From: Candidatus Azambacteria bacterium
GTDB taxonomy: Bacteria > Patescibacteriota > Minisyncoccia > GWC2-36-17 > M10-OD1-4
Reading direction: 5' to 3'
Assembly (NCBI GenBank): GCA_016200995.1
Contig: JACQDS010000013.1
Location: forward strand, 1-5,366
DNA: 5,366 bases
The stretch's first letter is position 1. The number at the start of each line of letters is the position of its first letter. The position numbers were made by a program, and so were the translations under genes. Positions 1-5,300 of the stretch are shown one piece after another. The notes beneath the pieces are model-generated. The model was not told the DNA's origin. It saw only the letters and a list, made by a program, of their open reading frames with translations, and did not search any database.

Positions 1-300
1 CTGAACGATATGTCGGAAAAAGAGATAGCCAAGGGCGTCACGCTCGGCGGCTCTTTAAGGCATAGGCCGGAGCTTTTTCCGAGAATGTTCGTCAGCTTGG
101 TTTCCGTCGGAGAAAAAACCGGAACGGTGGAAAATGTTTTTGATTCCATAGCGGATTTTTATGAAGAGGAGGTTGATGAGTCGCTCAAAGCTTTGGTTTC
201 CGTACTTGAGCCGCTACTTTTGATAATTATGGGTTTTGTCGTCGGCTCGATCGCTATATCCATTATTTTGCCAATTTACGGTCTTGTAAGCAATATATAA
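1..300 (+). CDS. pilC: Type IV pilus / type II secretion inner-membrane platform protein, PilC/GspF family (5' partial)
   Basis: This is the C-terminal 99 residues of a PilC/GspF protein; the frame is already open at base 1 and the start lies outside the window. Family members are polytopic inner-membrane proteins that connect the cytoplasmic assembly ATPase to the growing pilus or pseudopilus. The sequence shows the typical end of the second GspF domain: a Phe-Pro-x-Met segment, then the GEKTG signature (family GExxG), an acidic helix with FYEEEVDESL, then LEPLLLIIMG leading into the last membrane helix and ending in a LPIYGL stretch. The TAA at 298-300 is only two bases before the ATG at 303, which fits an operon with the pseudopilin genes downstream. 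The family call is secure. Whether the system makes a type IV pilus or another pseudopilus cannot be told from this fragment, so the symbol is a family label. Confidence 0.93.
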   Translation: MNDMSEKEIAKGVTLGGSLRHRPELFPRMFVSLVSVGEKTGTVENVFDSIADFYEEEVDESLKALVSVLEPLLLIIMGFVVGSIAISIILPIYGLVSNI

Positions 301-302
301 AA

Positions 303-329
303 ATGATTTTTTTATAAAAAGTAGGTTTT
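303..329 (+). other. Remnant prepilin leader with an in-frame stop
   Basis: ATG at 303 is followed by ATT TTT TTA, then TAA at 315-317, then AAA GTA GGT TTT, all in the frame of the pseudopilin that follows. The leader would read M-I-F-L-stop-K-V-G before the F-T-L-I-E mature start. One change of T315 to A would give MIFLKKVG, a normal short basic prepilin leader. The ATG sits two bases after the upstream stop, as expected for a genuine operon start. Either the stop is real and the gene is disabled or started unusually, or it is a base-call or assembly error next to T7 and A5 runs. Confidence 0.7.
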
Positions 330-788
330 ACATTAATAGAGGTTTTGATCGTCGCCGCTATTCTTGTGATACTGACCTCTATGGTCGGAGTGGAGCTTTT
401 TAATTACCAAAAAGACACAAATCTTAAAGCGACGCAAAAGGATATGGTGAATTATCTTCGCATCGCCAGCCAAAAAGCTGTTTCAGGCGAAGATGGAAAC
501 TTGGACGGCGCAAGCGATAAATGGGGAATAAGGTTCGCAAATGGCGCGGACGATTATTATCAGCTTTTTTACGGCAATTCATTTTTGGATGCCAACGCGA
601 CGGAGAAGATCTATCTCTCCGGTTCGGTAAAATTCTCCGATCCTGCAGAAGGCCAAAACAAAGACATAATATTTGACAGAGTGACGGGAGCGGCGACGGC
701 AAGCTATGTTGTCGTTTCTCTTCCAAGCGACGCGACCCAGACAAAAACCATAACTATAAATTCAAATGGCAGCATATCAAGCAACTAA
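318..788 (+). CDS. Minor pseudopilin, GspH/FimT-like, lacking a normal start codon
   Basis: The open frame encodes a type IV prepilin-like protein that would be exported, cleaved after Gly by a PilD-type peptidase and placed in a pilus or pseudopilus. The class III motif is complete: K-V-G then F-T-L-I-E-V, with cleavage after the Gly at 324-326, Phe +1 and Glu +5, followed by a hydrophobic helix (VLIVAAILVILTSMVGVEL). The rest is a small soluble domain ending in KTITINSNGSIS, which resembles the C-terminal strand of GspH/FimT minor pilins (family resemblance by eye). The frame is closed upstream by TAA at 315-317, and no ATG or GTG lies between it and the motif. The first usual start codon is TTG at 345, inside the membrane helix, which would discard the cleavage site. 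I therefore give the open frame from 318 and treat the true start as unresolved; 303 is the likely ancestral start. The end overlaps the next gene by 23 bases. Confidence 0.8.
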   Translation, partial: KVGFTLIEVLIVAAILVILTSMVGVELFNYQKDTNLKATQKDMVNYLRIASQKAVSGEDGNLDGASDKWGIRFANGADDYYQLFYGNSFLDANATEKIYLSGSVKFSDPAEGQNKDIIFDRVTGAATASYVVVSLPSDATQTKTITINSNGSISSN

Positions 789-1437
789 AATTTTAAATAA
801 GTTCAGAGAGTCGGAAAGTGGCCAGCTTCTGCTTGAGATCTTGATAGCGGTTTCAATTTTGGCTTTCATAGCCATCGCTATTTCTCAGGTGCTTGGCGTA
901 TCTTTTCAGTCAAGCAAGGTCGGCGGCCAAAGAACGGTCGCTTTGGGCGTTGCGCAAGAGGAGATGGAGGCTGTCAGAGCGATAGCAAAAGAGTCCTGGA
1001 ATAATATTTATGGAGTCGGCAAAGGTGTTGCCAATAAATATCACATTTCAAATTCAGCGGCCGACTGCGGAACGCAAAGATGGTGTTTGGTCGCCGGACA
1101 ATCTTCAGAAACATTCAATGGCCTTTTATATACAAAATATATTTACATAGACAATGTTTCAAGAACCGGCGGAGATATAGACTCAACATATTCCGCTCCA
1201 AACGATGATCCGCTGACTCAAAAGGTTTCGGTCGCCGTTTCATGGCAGGGCGGAAGCATTGATATTTACGAATATTTCACAAGAGCGAGAAATTCGTCGG
1301 CCGGACAGACAAATTGGACAACATCCGGTCAGGCGACAAATCCGACATCCGGCGAAACCGCAAGTTTTAATTCCGCATATTCTTCTGATGATGGCAATAT
1401 TGATACAGCCACAGCCGGTTCCATTAAACTTAAATAA
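766..1437 (+). CDS. Prepilin-type N-terminal cleavage/methylation domain protein (minor pseudopilin)
   Basis: This 223-residue protein has a 19-residue hydrophilic leader ending at Gly19, then Q-L-L-L-E-I-L-I-A-V, which places Glu at +5 of the mature protein, followed by a membrane helix to about residue 45. That is the type III prepilin pattern with Gln instead of Phe/Met at +1. The body is predicted extracytoplasmic and contains a possible disulfide pair (Cys at about 100 and 106, in DCGTQRWC). Near the C-terminus it has a QKVSVAVSW strand, then EYFTRARN, QTNW and a tail with DDGNIDT and GSIKLK; the last part looks like a small separate module. ATG 766 is chosen because it supplies a full leader; no Shine-Dalgarno site is evident, and the 23-base overlap with the upstream pilin gene suggests coupled translation. 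Likely role: a minor subunit or tip/adhesion component of the same pilus. The exact class (GspI/PilV-like or other) is not resolved. Confidence 0.87.
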   Translation: MAAYQATKILNKFRESESGQLLLEILIAVSILAFIAIAISQVLGVSFQSSKVGGQRTVALGVAQEEMEAVRAIAKESWNNIYGVGKGVANKYHISNSAADCGTQRWCLVAGQSSETFNGLLYTKYIYIDNVSRTGGDIDSTYSAPNDDPLTQKVSVAVSWQGGSIDIYEYFTRARNSSAGQTNWTTSGQATNPTSGETASFNSAYSSDDGNIDTATAGSIKLK

Positions 1438-1483
1438 CTTAATTATCGACGTCGGACGTCCAGAATAATAGAAAAATAAAAAA
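1438..1483. other. AT-rich spacer between the pseudopilin and hydrolase genes, with a double palindrome
   Basis: This 46-base spacer is the only real intergenic gap in the window. It contains two palindromes that share one base, CGACGTCG at 1447-1454 and GGACGTCC at 1454-1461, followed by an A-rich stretch to the next ATG. I see no stem-loop with a T run that would act as a terminator and no convincing promoter boxes, so read-through from the pilin genes is likely. No Shine-Dalgarno site precedes ATG 1484. Confidence 0.4.
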
Positions 1484-2329
1484 ATGAGGCAAAATGGCGT
1501 AAAAAATTCAAATAAAAGAAATTTTTATGCGATGGCAATATCCGCTGCCGTTGTTTTAGCGTCTTTGGCGCTTAGCATTTTTTCATTTTTCTTTTATATT
1601 CCTTCAAAAGAGGCGAGGCTTTACGAAGATATCATAAAAAAATATCCATTAATAGACCCTGCGCAAGGACTTTATAAAAAGGAAGATCTGATAGTTGATT
1701 TCCAGCCGCTAAGAAATGATCTTGAAAAGATAGGAGCAAGGAGGTCATTGTCAATTTATTTTGAATACTTGCCGACCGGCGCGAATATAAATGTAAATAA
1801 GGATCTTGCCATTTGGCCGGCAAGTCTTATTAAGGTGCCGATTGCGATGGCCGCGATGAAAAAAGTGGAAAATGGAACATGGAAATTAAGCAATGAGCTT
1901 GTGATCCTTGATGTTGATAAGGATAAGGATTACGGCACGCTTTTTAAAAAGCCTTCTGGAACAACGATAACGATTGAGGATCTTTTAAAAGAGTCTTTGA
2001 TAAACTCGGATAACACGGCGCATTTCGTGCTTTTAAGAAATCTTGAAAATTCGGAAATTGAGGATCTTTATGATCATCTTGGGCTTGAAGATGTTCTTGA
2101 AGCGCTAAAGAAATCTCCTAGTGCCAATTCATCGGATAATAGAATAACAGCAAAACGCTACTCAATATTTTTCAGATCGCTTTACAAGTCAACATATCTT
2201 TCTCCGGAATATTCAGAAAAGTTTTTGGATCTCTTATCTCAAAACACCGACAACAGGTATCTTGCCGGCGTGATGCCAATGAAAGATATTTCAATGAAGG
2301 TTTACAAATATGTATCGGAGTATAAATAA
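1484..2329 (+). CDS. Membrane-anchored serine hydrolase of the class A beta-lactamase fold, C-terminally short
   Basis: The 281-residue protein has a basic N-terminus, one membrane helix at about residues 17-39 with no obvious signal cleavage site, a linker, and a penicillin-binding/beta-lactamase-like domain from about residue 85. Catalytic motifs visible: S114-L-I-K117 (the SxxK nucleophile motif, in WPASLIKVP) and S175-D-N177, spaced 61 residues apart, close to the 60 between Ser70 and Ser130 of class A enzymes. An RITAKRYSIFFRSLY helix follows, as in the Beta-lactamase2 group. I find no ExxLN motif for the deacylating Glu166, so true beta-lactamase activity is doubtful. The KTG motif is expected at about residue 275; the sequence there is KVYKYVSEYK, with no KTG or KSG, and the protein then stops, so the final strands and helix of the fold are missing. 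The active site faces outward, suggesting a cell-wall or surface-protein role. ATG 1484 gives the complete anchor. The 3' end overlaps the next gene by 20 bases. Confidence 0.82.
   Translation: MRQNGVKNSNKRNFYAMAISAAVVLASLALSIFSFFFYIPSKEARLYEDIIKKYPLIDPAQGLYKKEDLIVDFQPLRNDLEKIGARRSLSIYFEYLPTGANINVNKDLAIWPASLIKVPIAMAAMKKVENGTWKLSNELVILDVDKDKDYGTLFKKPSGTTITIEDLLKESLINSDNTAHFVLLRNLENSEIEDLYDHLGLEDVLEALKKSPSANSSDNRITAKRYSIFFRSLYKSTYLSPEYSEKFLDLLSQNTDNRYLAGVMPMKDISMKVYKYVSEYK
2296..2300 (+). promoter_or_regulatory. Shine-Dalgarno site of the giant repeat protein gene
   Basis: GAAGG lies nine bases before ATG 2310, inside the coding sequence of the hydrolase gene. It is the only clear ribosome binding site I see in the window, and it supports both the choice of ATG 2310 and coupled translation with the upstream gene. 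Confidence 0.5.
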
Positions 2330-5300
2330 AAAATTAAAAATATTTTTTACAGGCATAATGCTTTGTCTTGTATTTTTTTCAGGAATTTCCATAGAGGATG
2401 TTCTGAGATTTAATATTTCTTTGCTTAATGAAAAGAATGTGGTTGATAAAGTTTACCTTGCCAAGCAAAACAAAAATGTCGTTGATAATTTTCGTTTTGG
2501 AGTTAAGGAGGCAATCGCTTCTATTGACCCGACAAGCTTGGAGTATTCAATTTCACTTGGCCCGATAGTGGGAACGGCGACGGCAAACTATGTTTACGCT
2601 TCTATTTTTAATCCGGCGGCAAGCGGAAAGACAGCTGTTGTAAAAAGGCTTTTTATTCAAGCAAATGCCGCCTCTACTTCAACAGTTTATCAAGATCTGA
2701 ATATTCGCCGAATTACGGCGGCATCAGCCGGAACGCAAATTCTTGCGGCGGATGTTCCCAAGAAAAATACCGCCTCTGTAAACACCATAATGGATGTAAG
2801 AACCACCGGCCCGACGGTGACTTTTGCCGGAACGGCAGATTCGAGAATTCTTGCGGTTGTCGCTCCTGCGGCAGTAGGCACTATTACCGGCGCAAAGGAG
2901 ATAGTCTTTGGCAATAATGAACAGCTCATTCTCCAGCCTGGCGAGGGTATCGCGCTCTATCAGCCGGCGGCGGGCGGAACTAATCAAAGAATTCGTCTTA
3001 CCGCCGAGTGGATCGAGCAGGTTTCCGCTCCGGCCTCCCAAGGGGAATATATACTTGCATATCCTCGCGTTGAGGTTGCCGCCACGGCAAACTATGTTTA
3101 CAATTCATTTTTTAACCCCGCCGCTTCCGGGAAAACAGCGGTGGTTAAGCGTATATCTCTTGACGTTGACGCAGATACGACAGCTGTCTATACAAATAAT
3201 ATAACAATTCGTCGTATTACCGCCGCCTCCGCCGGCACAGCGATAGCGGTTGCCGATGTTCCAAAAAAACATTCAGGCACGGCAAATACAGTGATGGATC
3301 TGCGAACCACCGGTCCGACGGTGACGCTTGCTGGAACGGCAAATTCAAGGATAGTAGGAGTGATGCCACCGGCTGTCGCTGGCGAGCCCCACGCGCATAT
3401 TGAATATCTTTTTGCGAGTGGCGATGAAAAGTTGATCATGCAACCAGGTGAGGGTTTTGCGCTTTATTCGGAAGCGGCCGGCGACATTGACCAACTTGTG
3501 AGAATGACGGTTGAGTGGGGGGAGCAGGTCTCTGCCCCGGCTTCACAAGGGGAGTATTTTTTGGATGTAGGGCCGATATCCGGAAGCACGACGGCAAGTT
3601 ACAAATACGCTTCATTTTTTAATCCCGCCGCTTCTGGGAAAACGGCTGTCATTAAGCGTATTGCGGTGCGAGTGGATGCCGCCGCCGCCGCGCTTTATAT
3701 CCCGATGAGTGTTGTCAGAACAACCGCCGCCTCCGGCGGCACAGCGATAGCGGTTGCCGATGTGCCAAAAAAACATTCGACGGTGACACTTGCTGGAACG
3801 GTAAATTCAAGGATAACATCGGTAATAAGCCCAGGAAACGTCGGGCAGATAATCGGCCAACAGCAGATAGTTTTTGATACAAATGAAAAACTGGTTCTTC
3901 AGCCAGGCCAAGGAATAGCGCTATATCAAGAAGCGGCCGGCGATATTGACTTTCGCGTGCGCATAGGAATTGAATGGGCCGAACAAGCCTCAGCTCCCGT
4001 TTCCCAAGGGGAGTATCTTATGAATATTGGCCCCATAACCGGTACTGCTACCGCAAACTATAACTATATATCTTTCTTCAATCCGGCTGCCTCAGGAAAA
4101 ACGACCGTCATTAAAAAAGCGATGATCAGAATAGATGCCGCCACAACAGCGGTCTATATACCGGCAACGCTTCGTCGAACGACAGCCGCCTCCGCCGGTA
4201 CGACGATCGTGGCGACGGATATTCCGAAAAAAAATACCGGCACAGCAAATTCAATTATGGATATTCGAACCGCCGGCCCGACCGTTACGCTTGCCGGAAC
4301 GACAAATTCAAAGCTTGCCAGCGTTGTAACCCCCGGTACCGTTGGCGCGGCGACTGCTCCCCAGACAAATGGCTATAAGGATCTGATTTTTAAAAATGAC
4401 GAACAGGTTGTTTTGCAGCCAGGCGAGGGTATTGCTATGTACCAGGAAGCGGCCGGCAGTACGAACTTGAGGTTCAGCTTGATCTTTGAATGGGTCGAAC
4501 AAGCCTCCACTCCCGCTTCACAAGGAGAGTATCTTTTTTCAACTCCGGTATCTGCCGGCGCGTCAGCGGCAAATTATGTATACGGAAGCATTTTTAATCC
4601 GGCCGCTTCAGGCAAGGATTATGTTATTAAGCGAATAGGCGTTCGTTCTGATCGTACAGGTGCTTTGACAAACCCCGGTTATCTTAATATGACAATTCGT
4701 CGCACCACCGCCGCATCCCTGGGAACAGCCATCCCTGTCGCCGATGTTCCAAAAAAACATTCAGGCACGGCTAATGCCACAGCAGATATTAGGTATGCCG
4801 GACCGACCGTCACATTTGGCGGAGCAACGACATCCAGAATTCTTGGAGCCACAACACCGGGAGCGGTTGGGCAAGTAATCGGAATCAATGAATATGAAAT
4901 AATATTTGACAATCAGATTGTTGTTAAATCAGGAGAGGGAATAGCGCTTTTCAGAGAAGAGGCTGCCGGCGATGTGAATATGTTTTACAGCATGACCATT
5001 GAGTGGTCCGAGGTTGCATCAGCAACGCCTACAATTACAAGCTATGCAAATAATACAGAAACAGGTTTAAATTACGCAGCGGCCTGCACGGGCTGCGGAG
5101 CACGCATCGGAGGCGGCATTGGATTTTACCAGAGTATAACAATTACGGGAACGAATCTCGGCACGGTCTCTGCTGGAAGCCGATCAAGCGCGACAAATAA
5201 TGTAAAAGTTGGAACGCATCAGGTCGTGGACTCCAATGTGACAATATGGACGCCAACATTAATTACATTCTTAACAGATTCCTCAGTAGTAGGTGATACA

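Noticed and set aside
303..329. Two compensating homopolymer errors (one T fewer, one A more) giving the leader MIFYKKVG
   Set aside because: It also restores the leader but needs two changes; a single T315 substitution is simpler.
424..744. Minus-strand open frame of 106 codons opposite the first pseudopilin
   Set aside because: Arg/Leu-rich shadow translation opposite a clear prepilin gene, with no domain.
1259..1468. Plus-strand open frame overlapping the end of the second pseudopilin
   Set aside because: Out-of-frame shadow with a Pro/Gln/Ile-rich sequence and no start signal; the pilin frame is the coding one.
1438..1483. Rho-independent terminator after the second pseudopilin
   Set aside because: The palindromes leave no usable loop and are followed by A-rich sequence, not a T run, on the coding strand.
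2327..2430. Frameshifted continuation of the hydrolase beyond its stop
   Set aside because: Translation past TAA 2327 gives a short, non-homologous sequence that soon reaches another stop, and the overlapping frame encodes the signal peptide of the next gene.
2690..3041. Minus-strand open frames opposite repeat unit 1 (also at 3188-3439 and 4679-4912)
   Set aside because: They lie opposite the same part of different repeat units and resemble each other only because the plus-strand coding DNA is repeated. They have no ribosome sites and no recognisable domain.
2908..3204. Plus-strand open frame of 98 codons inside the giant gene (also 4135-4329)
   Set aside because: Out of frame with the 1019-codon reading frame, Arg/Pro-rich translation typical of shifted GCC/CCG codons, and no start signal.
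2559..5027. CRISPR or noncoding satellite array
   Set aside because: The repeated unit is about 460-516 bases, fully coding in one frame, and divergent at silent sites. There are no short identical repeats with unique spacers.
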